Origin: Carya illinoinensis
Lineage: Eukaryota > Streptophyta > Magnoliopsida > Fagales > Juglandaceae
Assembly: GCF_018687715.1 (NCBI RefSeq)
Contig: NC_056752.1
Coordinates: 53,414,653 to 53,478,652 of the forward strand
Direction of reading: 5' to 3'
DNA: 64,000 bases
Of the stretch, positions 35,801 through 49,230 are shown piece after piece. Position numbers and translations under genes: made by a program. Position 1 is the stretch's first letter. Each line of letters begins with the position of its first letter. Below the pieces are notes generated by a model that worked only from the letters and a program-made list of their open reading frames with translations, had not been told where the DNA came from and did not search any database.

Positions 35801-38800
35801 GGCATTCATTGGCAATTAGCACCGCATCCAAAATCTGTCTACTTTTTACAAAAGAGTTTTGAGGTTTCGTGACAATCTTCCCCATTACCTCACTCAATCT
35901 GTTTGCAAATACTTTAGAGATTATCTTATACACCCCATTCACTAGACTAATAGGCCGAAACTCCTTAATCTCTCTAGCCCCCACCTTCTTAGGTATTAAT
36001 GCAAGAAAAGTGGTGTTAAGACATTTTTCAAATTTTCCAGTCACAAAAAACTCTTGAAACACCTTCATGAGATCCTCTTTTAGCACTTCCCAACAGTCTT
36101 GGAAGAATCCCATAGAAAATCCATCCGATCCTGGAGCCTTGTCCCTGGCCATTTTCCTTACTACTTCAAAAACCTCTATTTCCTCAAGATTCATTTCCAA
36201 GCGTGACGCCTCGCTCGATCCGATGGTATCAAAGACCATCCCATTCAGTGGGCGCTGCCATCCCACTTGCTCCGTTAGTAAGTTCTCATAGAAGTCAACT
36301 ACATGATTGTGGATTACCTGCTCATCCCTACGTTCCGCCCCTTCGATTTTCAGCATCTCAATATTATTATTTCTCCTATGAGAGTTTGCAATTCTATAGA
36401 AGAAACTCGTACTTTGGTCTCCTTCCCGCAGCCACAAAGCTTTGGACTTTTGGCGCCAAGACATCTCTTCTAATAATAACTCCTCTCAACATCTGCAACC
36501 AACTCAACCTTCCGATCTTGTTCTTCCTGGGTAAGTGGTTGTACCTCTTGAAGCCTTTTTATCTCCTGAATTTCCAACAACTTTATTTTTTTGTTTTCCC
36601 CAACATTACTGAATGACTCCAAGTTCCACACTTTTAGGTTCCACACTTTAGGTCTCTTTTAAGTGGTTTCAAGTTACCTGCAAAAATGAAACTAGGAGTA
36701 CCTTGGAACTGATAGGAAGACCACCATTGTTTGACCCTATCTACAAAACCTTCTGATTTTAACCACATATTTTCAAATTTAAAAGGCCAACAACCATTAC
36801 GCACTCCTCCACAATCAAGCAAAATAATGATCTGAGCCAATACGGGGCATACGCTTTTGCCATACATCTGGGAAATGGCTTTCCCATTCTGATGAAATTA
36901 AGAACCAATCCAATCGAGACCATGACTGGTAATTAGACCAAGTAGCAGTACCCCCAACTAATGGCAAATCCATTAAGTTTAGGTCAAAGATACACTCCAA
37001 GAACTCCTCCATAGCTGTCCGCAATCTTCTACTACCAGAAACTTCACTTGGGAATCTTACAACATTAAAGTCTCCCTCAATACACCATGGGAGTTCCCAC
37101 CAGTTATGGACCCCAACTAGTTCTTCCCACAGCAAACTTTTATCTGTATCTAAGTTAGGACCATAGACACCTGCAAAAGCCCACCAAAAGTTATCGGCGA
37201 CACATTTAAACGAGCATACTACCGTGTACTGCCCAACAAAATCCTCCACCTTCTCCACCGCCAGCCGATCCCACATTCTTTTTATTTCTAAAACTGTATC
37301 TATAAATTGTCAGGGATGATGCACGTCCCAAAAATAGTAGAACTAAGCATATGTGTATGCATGTGCACAAAAACAAATTAAAGTGCACAAAAACAAAACT
37401 TTCGTTTCAGATGAAAAAATACAACCACGAGCTCAAAAGATCCTACTTTATAGTGTACTCAATTTGTATGTCCTTCACGTCTCTTCCAACATATCTTGAA
37501 AATTAACCATCTCGTGCTTCTCTGGTTCTTATTCAAATATACAATATCCACAATCTATGCCCGAACTTCATTTGAAAACACTAAATTTAAAGAGCTCAAA
37601 GGGTTAGATTTATCAACCAACCTTGTTCTTTTTATTTCTATTCCTACATGCATCACCTCCCAGGTATCGTGGAGTTTTTTTTTTAGGGGGGCTTTAACTT
37701 TATCCTGTGGATATATGCACATTATAGACTGAATCCTATATCCCTACATCTAAAAAGAAGAAAAATATTGTCATTGGTAGAAGGCACTTATTGCCACAGT
37801 AAAACTTGAATAGAACTAACCATGCTGAATTATATGATAGATTGCTTCATTTACGAATTTGAAATGAACTTGCATTTTCTAACAAATTTGGTTGTCCAAA
37901 ATCTTTAAAAAAAAATTAAAATACTGTAATTTTAATCTATGAGTATGTTTCAATTTGATTAAGAAGAGCATACATTGTCATATTGTAACATACGAACCTA
38001 TAATTTAGGTTAATTCAGTTAGAAATTATTTAGTTATGTTCTGATTATATTTATTCTTTTTATTAATTACTTATTTATTAAATTATCTCTATGGTAAGAT
38101 TTTAAGTAATTAGATTGCTACGACACGTTTTCTAGAAAGATTAGTAACGTCTAGTGCCTCGTATAGGTCACGAGCTACGACGTGAGATTTCGGAAGCACC
38201 GCTAAGAGGTAAATAGTATGATCATATAAATGTACGCGTAATGTAAATATTATAATTGGGTATGATAATATGATATGGTTTTGATGGTTATCTACGTTGC
38301 GCTAAGAGCCAAGTCAAGGTTAGATCGCTTTCACGAATTTCTATGAATTACGATGATTTACATGAAAGTAAGCCTATATATATGTTATGCTTTTATGGAT
38401 TGTTGATTAATGGATTGAATGTTACTAAAATCACATGGAAGTCATGATATGATCATATAATAATTTAAGATAGGTATTCTATGAATTAAAATAGCCAGAT
38501 CATGCATGCTTCATTCATGTAGTACTTAGACCATATATGCCATGTATTGTTCATGCAATAACTTAAGTCAAGCATGCCATGTAATAAATAGCCAGATCAT
38601 GTATGACATGTTCATTAGTTCTCAGATCATGCATGCCATGAAATGTCATAAAATGATTAAATCATGTTAGGCCATGTCATGCTATACTATACCATGTACA
38701 AGAATATATCATGTTATGCCATGCCATGTACAAGAATATGCCATGCTAGAAAAGTCTAAAAAGTCCAAGAAAATTATCATGCATCAAGAAAGATAAACAT

Positions 38801-41800
38801 TTTAAGGTAACACGGACCCAAGCGTGTTTACCACAGTTATGCTAAGACGGTACCACGGACTCAAGCGTGGTTACCACAAGTTAAGTGAAACACGGACTCA
38901 AGCGTGTTTCACTCCATGTCATGCAAGTTAAGTGAACATGGACCCAAGCATGTTTCACTTCATGTCAAGCAAGATGAGTGAAACACAGACCCAAGCGTGT
39001 TTCACTCCATGTCAAGCAAGATAAGTGAAACACGGAATCAAGCGTGTTTCACTCCATGTCAAGCAGGATAAGTGAAATACGGACTCAAGCGTGTTTCACT
39101 CCATGTCAAGCAGGATAAGTGAAATACGGACTCAAGCGTATTTCACTTCATGTTATGCAAGTTAAGTGAAATACGGACTCAAGCGTGTTTCACTACATGA
39201 CAAGTTATGTGGTGCCATGGACTCAAGCGTGGTTCACCATGAAATAAGTACAATTCAAGATAAACAAGTTACTCATGCATTCACGCTTCATGTTTGCCAT
39301 GATTATGAATGTTTCCGCTCATGTTAATCCATGAATGTTATATGAAAGTTATGATAAGGCTTTAAAAATCAAATTTATGCTAAGCTAGATAGTATTTTAC
39401 GGTATGATGAATTATTTACTGAGTATTCGACTCATTTTTGTTGTTTGTCTTTTTGTTTTCTTCTATGTTGATTGCCACAGATGGTGATTATGATGATGCA
39501 GAGCTGGATGGCCAGGAGTAGATTTAGTATAAGGACTTAGAAACGAATAAGTGTCATTTACACAAGAATTTAGTTTCTTTTATGTCATTTCAATAACTAG
39601 TCTTGTTTAAGATTAGCTCATGTTTTGCGTTAATTAGTTTCAAGTTTCAAGACTATTTATATCCTTTCAGTTAAGTTTCTTTCAATAAATGAGGTATTTC
39701 AGAGTAATGAGTCTCTTTACCGGGCCTTTTATCATGTTTGTTAGTAACGTCTCTATCATACGGGAACGGGGTGTTACACATAACTTGGCTTATATATTGG
39801 ATGTGGGAGGAGGAGCAAGGTACGATGTAGAGTGTCAAGAGCTGCAAATATAAAAAGCTAGAGAAAACTGGCAGAAGAGCAGAAATGACAAATAATAATA
39901 ATAAAAAGTGTCAGCAGACTAAAACCTCGAGTATAAGGGTCTGTGTCTCCTTGTCTTCTGCAATCAACTCAAATGTTTGATTCCAAACAGGATTGAGGTT
40001 GTTTTCAACAACATTTGTTTTGACCTTGAAGAGTGGCCGAATATACACAACAACATAAGGATCAGATTTTCCAATCATTTCCATGTTCTTCAAATCATTT
40101 GCCTTCACAACTGTCAAGACAATCTTTCCCTGTGGTTTAAGCTCTAATTCACTGGATAAAAACCAAGACGAAATGTCACACTTAACCAGAAAAAAAATAA
40201 GGACCTTCTTGAGATGGACTGAAGTACTGAAGAAATTATCCAAACTATTTTACAGGCACTGCATATCTTTGAGCATAAACGAGTGAAAATGAAAAATATA
40301 TCTACAGGAAAACTTTGTTGACCAATTTTGAACCAATTTTGATCTCTCTCTCGAATTTGAAATAGTTTTGCTGTAATTTGATATATCATAAAAAGAAATT
40401 ATGAGGAAAGAAAAAAACTATTAGTGCCTAAACTCCTTTCCTTCTCAATTTATTTCAGAAGATGATGATGATGATAATAATAATATTATTATTACCTTAT
40501 ATCAACAGGTATACCACCAATTGGAACAACAATCCTATGGGGCCACTGGAGCATGTCTGTGACAATTGTATTCACAGTATCCTACCAAAAAAGAAAAAAT
40601 AGATAGTGTAAGCAGCATAATGAGCAAGTAAAAACACAACATCAATCAGAAGGAATGAAATAATAAGATGTGAAACCACAACTTACATCAATCATATCTG
40701 AAAGTCCAGGGATAGCAGTTAAGCTTCCACCAACAGCCTTCAGAGTATAATCGATTCTAGGCTTGGGCTGATTGAAGTAGTTGAGAATTTGTCAGTTCCA
40801 TTATTAATAAAGAATAATTACTTATCCAAAAAAGAAAAAGAGAGTCGATTCCAAATCAACTGTAACTGAATTAAAGAAAAAAAAAAGTAACTTTTCGATC
40901 TTGCAATTTGAAGTCATATTGCATCAGACATGGTAAATTGATGCTTAATCGCTTAGGCAGAAAAGGGTGGGGAAGAAAAAACCCTTGACGCGAAAGTTAT
41001 GTACTTCAAAAGGTTAGATTAAATCCATGCATATCATGCTTAAAAAGGTTCAATGAAAATAAACACATAAAACCATTGCCCCCATGTTCTATTAATACTT
41101 TGAGAAGAGCACCTCACAGTTATCACCCTTATAATCAATGGACGCCATTAATTTATTATTCTTAATATACATTAACAATACTTCTTGTCAGATAAAAGTA
41201 TAGGTAACTGGATCGGTTCAACACCAGTACCATTTTAACCAACTTAAATAGATATTCAATAAGTAGAAATCAATTTAACAAAACTTCATATATTTGCCAG
41301 CAATTAAAAAATCTTCACCCAAGTACCTCGGAAAGGAGGGCAACAACAACAGCAGAAATACAAGGTATATCTTCAGCAAGTTGGAAGATAACACGAATGA
41401 CAGTGAAAACTTGAAGATCCTTCAGCTGTGACAGGTGGTACCACAGAAGTAACTTAAATCAATACTCTCATATACCATAACTTGATTTGCTATTAACATT
41501 AAAAAAAAAAAACAATTCAAGTAATACTGCTCAAAGTTGTTGATGCACCAACCTGAATGGGTATTGAAGCAACAAGAGCAGCTTCAGCTCCTAATATGAT
41601 GCTTGGATCACCACCCCACCGGAAGTCAATATCCATGGTAATCTGACCTTTCTTAAGGCTCTGAACACGGATACCTGCATCAAATTAAGTAATTATACAG
41701 GAAAACTATGAGTAACTGATATATGATTATATGCTTAAAAACAATGTGCAAAGGGCTGATTTTTTATGGTTATATTGGCAAGAAAACCATTACAATTATA

Positions 41801-44800
41801 TCCCATAACTAAGTGAAAACAGGAAACATATAGGCAAAAAGTACCATACAACTTGAAAATGAGTATTTAATAATAGAAGAAAATAACTTCAGGAGGAGTG
41901 AAAAAAAGGCCCTGCTATTGATCATAAGAAAGGAAAAACAAGCACTCCATGATGATTCCATAAGCCGGAAGTGTGTCTTAGCAACAATATATTTCAGGGG
42001 CTACAGACCCTTGAGTAAATATTAACTTGCAGGATATTAAGATGGACCTCATAAAATACAGCATTCTTAAAAATCATAGCTGTTAAGCAAAATAATAGCT
42101 TTTGCTTGTTAAAAATTGTGCAGTTTAATCAGAAAAGCATTTCGCCTTCGTGCAAAACATAATTATCTTCCTTCTTATGGCCTCGTCCAGCAAATAATTT
42201 GTGAGAGTCCATATTTGGGATCCATGGATCCTCTCAGATGTTAATTGATCTGAAACACTTCCAACGTCCGTAGGAACTAAGTAGGAAGTTGGATGATTGG
42301 AAAACTTCCTTTTCTTGATTCGATTCGAGTACAAATTTGATTCCCCACACTTTAAAGCCACCTTTGCCTTGTGATCGGAGTTGTTATTATGACCTATCTC
42401 AGTTTCCGCCAGTAATAATCAAGATTGTTTGGTTAACAATTCTCCTTATTGGAAACTTTCACTATTTTTTACAAGATTGCAATCTTTCACAGGAAGAGAG
42501 TATCCCCATATCCACCAAACAAAGAGGTCACACTCTAACAAAGCTTGCAATAATTTCAAATTTTGATGAACTAGTTTAATTACCATAACACAAATCCAAG
42601 ATTTCCCATAAAAAAACCCTCACTTATCATTATCTTTAAAATTTTGAGAGACAGCTGGAGATCTTTTTTTTTTTATTCCTTGTTTTTCACCACTGTTGAG
42701 ATGTAGACAAGGACATGTAAATCTTGAGCCTTTCTTTTCTTCACATTAGAGCTTAGTTCAAAAATCAAAGTAAACGAGTTTAAAGCAAGCGGGAAACAGA
42801 TGAAAAAAGGGATGGACAACAAGAGAGGTGGGGAGCAAAAGATTAACAGGAAACTCAGTTTTATGCATTGAATGAAATGACAAACACCCAGCTTAAAGGC
42901 TGATTAGCTAATGAAGAAGAAATTTTCATTCAACTGAAAGAGGGGCAAGCAAGCATATTACTTAAGGAGGAGGCAATGTTAGCTTTAACCATACTTCGAA
43001 AACAGTGGAGGACTTAGAAAGGACTTGTAGTACTTCCATACATATTCTAAGAACTTATCGTATGGATTACATTCTTATAATAATTGTAATGACAGTCAGT
43101 AAGAAATGTCTAAGGTATCTCCATGACATAAATGTCTACAGTATCTCCACGACATAACATTACTGCTAGTTAGACAAATAGTGATGCGGGGGTGCACACA
43201 GAATTTAAAAATTAAATAATGACTCGTACCTTCAATTTTGGGTGCCACATTACCAAGAGACAATTTGCTGAACTTAAGCGAAGTAATTCCAGTTGGTCTG
43301 TATTCTTCTAGAAGTGGTTCAACAGATTCTTTTATTACCATTTCTCCTGCCTGACAATAATCAAATCCAAAATAATTCAGAAAAAGAATAGGTATATTCC
43401 TCCAGGGCAGTTGCTTGATTTTCTGTATTCTCTTTTCCTCTCTAGAACATAATATCTCCCTTCCTCCCCCTTCACAATGGCCTCCCCTGTGAATCAATTT
43501 TATTCATTCCTACAACAAACACTTGTGCACACGTTAAAACTCTCAGACTAATTCCTAACATCAGTAGTGTTTAGGATACCCAAACTTAGTTTTTGCCCCA
43601 CATAAGATCTGGCCACCAAGAGGTAAGCCACATCTAGGGTGGCCAGAGATTGGCCACCTCGGTGGCTCGGTTAGCCAAGGGTGAGAGGCACCAATAAGGT
43701 GGGTCAGTGCCTTGCCAAGGATGAGGGGGTGCGATCTCCCCCTCCGCCTCACCCGCTCAGCCCCCTCCTTGCTCAAGGAGGAGGGGGAGTGTTCATCTTT
43801 CTTTTAAAAAAAAAAAAAAATTGGTGGTTTTTTTTCAAGTGCTTTTGGAAATCCATCTGATACAAAAGTTTTTGCATGGGTATTTAGGACCGAGATTGTC
43901 TCAAATGAGGAAACATCTTATAAGTTGGAGGATTTTTAACATCCAAACATGGCTTAAGTCCCCATTTCCAAGGGATATGTACCACAAAGCTTACGGATAA
44001 AAGCTCATTATAATTAGTATAAGAAAAGTCATATGCCATAATTCACTCTTGAAATATGTAACTTAATCCAACTGAAATTAATTCCTTCCAAGAAAATTTC
44101 AGTCAAGACAAGTGGAGACAGAGAGATTATGTTCTTCAATAACTAAAAGAAAATTCATTGCTGTCATGATTATCAGTACATTGAAGGGGCTGAAGTCCAG
44201 CAGGGGTGCCAAACTTGATAATTGTGTGATTCTGACCAGAAAAGAATTCAAGGAGAATTTGGCATATAATAAAGGGGCATATCAAGAAGGATAGCAAGTT
44301 CGGAGGCTTACATCTGCAATGTAAGGCCACAATTTGCTCAGTTGCTTGTTTAGCCACTTTACCTGAAAATTCCACCAAAATGTATCATAAGTAGGCCAAG
44401 AAATTCACAAACGAACAAGCTTTTTTTAACACTGCCTAGCATGGTTAGCCTCCAAACTGTGCAGCTCAATATCAAATGTATGAAGTGGCAGCTACAAGTT
44501 TCGGAAATGAAATTAACTTGCTCAAGATTGAATGCAAGATTGAATGAACTTATCGATCATACACAATTGTTTATATTGATAAGATTTAAGGAGTTCTCAG
44601 AAACTTAAAATTGTAAGCAAGACAAAGATAGGAAGGATTTTTTTTTTTTTTTTTTTTTTTTTTGAGTGGGCAATATTTTTCTTTGGGATGGAATGGATTT
44701 TGGAGAGCCTACACTAAGGCCTGTTTGGGGTTGCAGTATGAGTCTTAAAAAGTGCTTAAATAGCCTTAAAAGCTCTTTAATAGAAAAATTATGTTGTTTA

Positions 44801-47800
44801 GATGTTACATATTAAAGCACTTTTAGGCCCCCGTTTGGAACTTAATCTGAATCGAGTTTAGTCTAATTTTTAGGAGTGGCTATATGTGACACAACCCGTT
44901 AAGCCGACACGAATACGACACGATAAAAGCGAGTTTAGGTTTAACCTTAACGGGTTCGGATCAAAACAGGATGACCCGTTAAGACACGATTGCTTAACGG
45001 GTCAACCTGTTAAAAAAGATAACTTTGCATTTTTACCCTTATACCTAGGTATAAATAAAAACTAAAAAAAAACTCTAATTTCCTAACCCGCACCGTGCAC
45101 ACACTCTAATCTTCACTCCAGACATCACTCACGCCGCCCCCTCCCCTCGATTCTCAGTTCCAAAATACCCTAACCCAGTGACCCACGGTAGTATGGTACC
45201 CACCTAAGCCACCCACCTCCCTCAAATGTCATAGCGTCGCCGCTCAGCCCTCAGTCGTCGGTGTCCCATCTCAGACTCTCACCCTTGGTCTTGACTCTCA
45301 ATCGTGTCTCTCAAGTCTCAAAGAGCAGCAAGAACGCTCTGCAACGGGCAATAGATAAATTGACTAACAAAGGAGATACCCTTTTTCATCATCCACATCA
45401 ACCCCAACTTTGTCAATGAGTCTCTTCAACAGCTTAGGGATTTGATTTTCTCCAATTTATGGTTTTTGTTTGTCGATGTCCAAAGGTTAGGGATTCTAAA
45501 CGTCAAAAGTCTTGTGGTTTTTGGTGAAGCCCACCTTGGTTTTTGTCAAAATCTTCTCAGATTTGTGCTCTTTGATTCATGTTATGACTTCAATGTTCTT
45601 CATGAGTTTTTTGGCTCAATTTTATGCCTTCGATTTTATGCTTACAGGTTCTAAAAAAACTGATAAGTATTTCGTTGCAATGAACAAACCGCCGGGCTGG
45701 AAAGCTTACTCTTGCTTGCCCTGTCTCTGTCCGCTCTATCTCTGTCTCGTTCTGTTCCTCTCTATTTCTCTCTCTATCTAACAGGTTTCACTTCGACTCC
45801 ACCATTCACAGAATGTAATGTATCATTAAATCCGAGAAGCTTGATTTCCATGTTGGATTCTACCTAGTCTTTTTTCAATATTGCAAATACTTCAGAAATA
45901 TTCTAATGTGCTTATTAATCAACGTGTTGTAATTCAAATGCCTCATTGAATTTAATTCAGATTGTGTTAGATCTCTTTTTTTTTCTTTGTTCTAATTTAA
46001 TATTGTTGTTGTTTGTAATTAGAGGGTTCTAAAATTCTTGAAACTTCTTATACGTGGATTTACAAGGATGTTGAGCTTGTTTTCCCTTAACGTTTCATTT
46101 TGTAATTTTGCAGTTTGTAGCTTATACTTGTGTTCTTGAGTGATGCTGATAAGATCTGTACCAAAAATTTTGGAAAGTGTGTCAAATGTTTTATATTTTC
46201 TTTCTAATCGTCTTAATGTTTTAGCACATGGTAGTGTTAAGTGTTGGAGAAGGCTGTTCAACATTTATTGCTTTGGTTTTCTTTTCTTTTGGTCAGGAAG
46301 TGGAAGAACATTGTGGATCAGTGGGTGAAGTTGAATAAACCTGGAGAACAGATTTTTGCTGCTCTAATGGGTAACATTATGCTCAAAAATTAAATGATCT
46401 CAGTTTCCCTTGTGCGAAAGATTTGAAGATTGTTGAAGCACAAAATGGGGCTAAGAAATTAAGCTAAAAGTTGTTTTTTTTTTATACTGCCCAATTGGTT
46501 TCCTTGTTCTCTTGATTTGCCATAGCAAAGCCTATCTTAATTCTAGATTGTCGGGTAAATACTATCTTAATTATTTTACTGATACCATTTTTTTAATAGG
46601 AACACAAGATATGAAATTGGAAGAGTTAACTAAAGATGTTTTTTTTTTTATAAGTGGAAGAGTTAACTAAAGATGTAACAGAGTTGGAGAACAACCAAAG
46701 CAAGGATGACACTACACTTCTTCAAGTTCTAAATTTGTTTAGATTTGTGTGTGTATTATCATATTTGGGATTGTAACATTAATATTATTACAATGTGTGT
46801 TTATCATATTTGGTATTGTTGGGATTTTAGTTTCGGTATATTTCTTGTTTGAATTGTAATTTTAGACTTGTAGTTAGTTTTATATATTTTTTTTAGATAT
46901 TGTGATTTTAATATTCATATAAAACTAATCAGGTCAAACAGGTTAACGGGTCGTGTTCGTCTCCAAACGGGTTGAAACGGGTCGTCTCATGTCTTGTTAA
47001 TCTATTTGGTAGGATTCACTGTCGGGAAGAGTCAGGTCAACCCGTTATGTTAATGGATCGTGTTAAGGTTTGAAATTTTGACACGATAAATTTAACGGGT
47101 CATATTCGAATTAAGCTATATAGTATAATATACATGCTTTGACACAACACGAATACAACATTTTAACACAATTTGACACCCTACTAATTTTAAGTTGAGT
47201 TTAATATCCAAACACTCAACTCTCAAATCACTAAACTCATCTCAACTCAAAACCTCTTTACATATAAGACCCACAACATTATTCAACTCAATACCTCTTT
47301 ACAAGCAGGACCACAACCTTTTTCAAATTCTCATAAATACATCTAAACTTATCTTAGATGGGATCCACAAAACTCACTCCACCATCTCAACTCACTACTA
47401 TTCATAAAAAACTCAACTTATCTCAACTCAACATCCAAACAGTGCCTTAATCTCAAACAAGCTAAAAAGTACATTTGAGGGCAATCATCATTTTCATGCT
47501 TTTTCTCAAATGTGCTTTTCCGAATAATGCAATTTTAAAAAGACTGTTAATGGATGAAAATACCCAAACAATTTTAAGATAATTACAACTTTCAAACTTT
47601 TAAGAATATGGTCATAATATTTAAATATTCAAATAATCGTCATTTCTACCTCAGAAATCAATTTTTTAATTTGTTTCCAAATAAATGTAACACGTTTAAA
47701 AGTGCTTTAAGCATACGATTACCAAACGGTAAATAAATTTTTAATAGTAGAACTTATTACTTAAGTTATAAGCTATATTTTCCACCACAATCCCAAACAT

Positions 47801-49055
47801 GCACTAAGAAATTACCAACAGCAGTTCAGCTAGTAGAGATAAAAGTAATTTAGTGATTAAAGTTGGCGACGGACAATTTATTGAATCTAGGCCCCTTATC
47901 CCTAGTAAATGTTTATATCTACTCAAACCAATCATGAAAATGAAACTCTTTTTAAATTTCACGAATATTGACAATCCACATGACAGTTCAATCACCATTC
48001 GGGGCATATTGTGAAGGCATTAAAATAAAATAGCACAATGTAAGGATGAGAACTAGGGCAACACTAGGGAGTTCTTTATGTCGCTAATCTTATGACTGAT
48101 CATGTTTCTAAAATTCAACTAAGATACGTGCCAAAACAAAGCAAACCATATGATCTTTTGAGTCCTCTCTGTTCATTATATCAAATGTTAGAAAAGCTGA
48201 GGGGAAATATTCCACTCAGTACGTAAACGAATAAGCATAATGATAATAAAAAATAAATAAACAAAAAATAATCAACCTGTTCAAAGACGGGGAAAGATAT
48301 CCATTCAGGAAAATTATCACCGCAAATTTTCTTCAAATCATCCCGATTAAGGGATCCAAGGAGTTTTATATCAACAGCCTGCAAAAGAATAGAATCATTC
48401 CTAATATTATTAACCAAGTAAAACGATAAAACCTATATCTGAAATCACATCTATGAAGAATGTTAGCTCAGCTAAAGCTGCTTATCTAACTGGTTCTCTG
48501 AAATGAGACTCAAAAGAAAATCAACAAAAAGTTTGCTTCGTGTGACTATTTATAATTAGGAACACTGACTTCAGTTTTGATTCTTTTTACAATCATATTA
48601 CGAAGGTGCTCATAAGGGAGATTGTCCAAGTGAGTATGAAAATGAAAAATAAGATACATACACAAAAAATTGCATCTCAAACCAGAAGTAGCAAGGATCG
48701 CCCCATAGTTTGTTCTAGTTTAAGCATCACAAAAAAAAAAAAAAAAAAAAAAATCGAAAGATATATATTTGCAACTTTTCTCCACCAGTTTTCGTGTAAA
48801 CTTAAAATCCCTAACCCACCGAACCAATCATTCAACGCAAATCTCCAATTTAAACATGAAAAAAGAAAACAAGAAAACAACAACTTGAGACAATTCGAGA
48901 ATAAATATAAACAGAAATAAACTTTGGATGCATCCAAATTTGGGTAATACCTTAGCAATTCGCTTGGTGCTTCGGTACCGCATCATTTGTTTCCATCCCG
49001 CCATCAATGCAATCCCGAATACCATCCCCATGAAAACCCCCGAAATTAACCCCAT
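32832..49055 (-). CDS. CLB1: CLB1/synaptotagmin-7-like protein (SMP plus C2 domain), 11 exons
   Basis: Exons on the minus strand are 49055-48951, 48378-48277, 44362-44312, 43350-43230, 41674-41553, 41425-41327, 40767-40687, 40581-40496, 40151-39926, 33631-33467 and 33215-32832. All junctions are GT-AG and the phases add up to 1542 bp (513 aa, TAG stop). The protein has an N-terminal membrane anchor (about 1-22), an SMP lipid-transfer domain (about 67-250), one C2 domain (about 256-385; GKSDPYV and FDKDIGQD loops), a charged coiled coil (about 390-415), and a Gly/Val-rich repeat tail ([13 protein letters not shown] and variants). Plant SMP-C2 proteins tether the ER to the plasma membrane and move lipids. 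The single C2 and this tail point to the CLB1/SYT7 (NTMC2T4, At3g61050) branch rather than SYT1-5. Introns 2 and 9 are swollen by transposons. Confidence 0.88.
33780..37310 (-). mobile_element. 5'-truncated LINE (L1 type) in intron 9 of the CLB1-like gene
   Basis: It reads in the gene's own direction. Order on the minus strand is an endonuclease remnant (37276-36815), reverse transcriptase (36464-34821) and a C-terminal zinc-knuckle-type region (34757-33858). An A-run at the 33780 end is taken as the 3' tail. The start of the endonuclease is missing. Borders are approximate because no target duplication was identified. Confidence 0.85.
33858..37276 (-). pseudogene. LINE ORF2 (endonuclease/reverse transcriptase), broken
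   Basis: Consecutive frames carry APE-type endonuclease phrases ([35 protein letters not shown]), then RT phrases ([40 protein letters not shown]). The catalytic FADD motif is FAND here ([12 protein letters not shown]), losing an essential aspartate. Frameshifts separate the endonuclease, the linker and the two RT halves (break near 35640-35660). The element is inactive. Confidence 0.85.
37984..39778 (-). mobile_element. Solo LTR (Ty3-gypsy style) in intron 9
   Basis: A 1795-bp unit has the ends TGTAACATACG and CGGGGTGTTACA on the plus strand. The minus-strand start TGTAACACCCCGTTCCCG is typical of gypsy LTRs. The flanking 5-mers are CATAT (37979-37983) and CATAA (39779-39783), 4 of 5 matching. 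No internal region is adjacent. It contains a 47-bp minisatellite. Confidence 0.75.
38800..39235. repeat. 47-bp minisatellite with hairpin-forming units
   Basis: Units follow GTCAAGCAGGATAAGTGAAA-TACGGACTCAAGC-GTGTTTCACTCCAT. At least six full units lie at about 38927-39210, with degenerate ones on both sides. Within each, GTGAAACAC and GTGTTTCAC are inverted, so each unit can form a small stem. Confidence 0.88.
43550..43800. repeat. GC-rich repeat fragment in intron 4
   Basis: A GC-rich patch (TGGCCACC, GGTGGCTCGG, GAGGGGGAG) differs in composition from the AT-rich intron around it and is probably a transposon fragment. No boundaries or coding capacity were identified. Confidence 0.35.
44871..47183. 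mobile_element. Non-autonomous hAT-type element nested in the MITE
   Basis: A perfect 8-bp duplication CTAATTTT (44863-44870, 47184-47191) flanks it. The ends are TAGGAGTGGCTATATGTGAC on the left and, reverse-complemented, TAGGGTGTCAAATTGTG on the right. Subterminal ACCCGTTAA/TTAACGGGT motifs are repeated in opposite orientations. No transposase was seen. The interior includes exon-like stretches (see 46297-46368). Confidence 0.88.
46297..46368 (+). pseudogene. Possible captured host exon inside the hAT element
   Basis: After a pyrimidine tract and CAG acceptor, the frame reads [18 protein letters not shown] and onward to a GGTAAC donor. The look is of a real plant exon (similar in feel to TFIIS-N/Med26-like helices), suggesting gene-fragment capture. 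The parent gene is not established. Confidence 0.3.
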
Positions 49056-49198
49056 TTTCCTTTAATCCAGGTTGCAAATGAACAATTCCCCAAGAAGCAA
49101 TTAAATCACAAAACCGAATTTTCCCAAAAAAAAAAAAAAAAAAAAAACCAGAGAGAGACCTACAGAGTAACGAAGGAAAGACAGCGAGTGGATCAGGA

Positions 49199-49205
<7 letters not shown>

Positions 49206-49229
<24 letters not shown>

Positions 49230-49230
49230 C
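49206..49230. repeat. (GA)n microsatellite in the CLB1-like leader
   Basis: About 12 GA units, 150 bp upstream of the start codon; read as CT on the gene strand, a common plant leader motif. Confidence 0.85.

Larger units (their letters stand above)
44826..47446. mobile_element. Harbinger-type MITE in intron 2, split by a hAT element
   Basis: Left end GGCCCCCGTTTGGAACTTAA; right end, reverse-complemented, GGCACTGTTTGGATGTTGAG; flanked by TTA (44823-44825 and 47447-47449). The hAT element at 44871-47183 sits inside. Without it the MITE would be about 300 bp, rich in CTCAACT/GAGTTGAG motifs. Confidence 0.72.
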
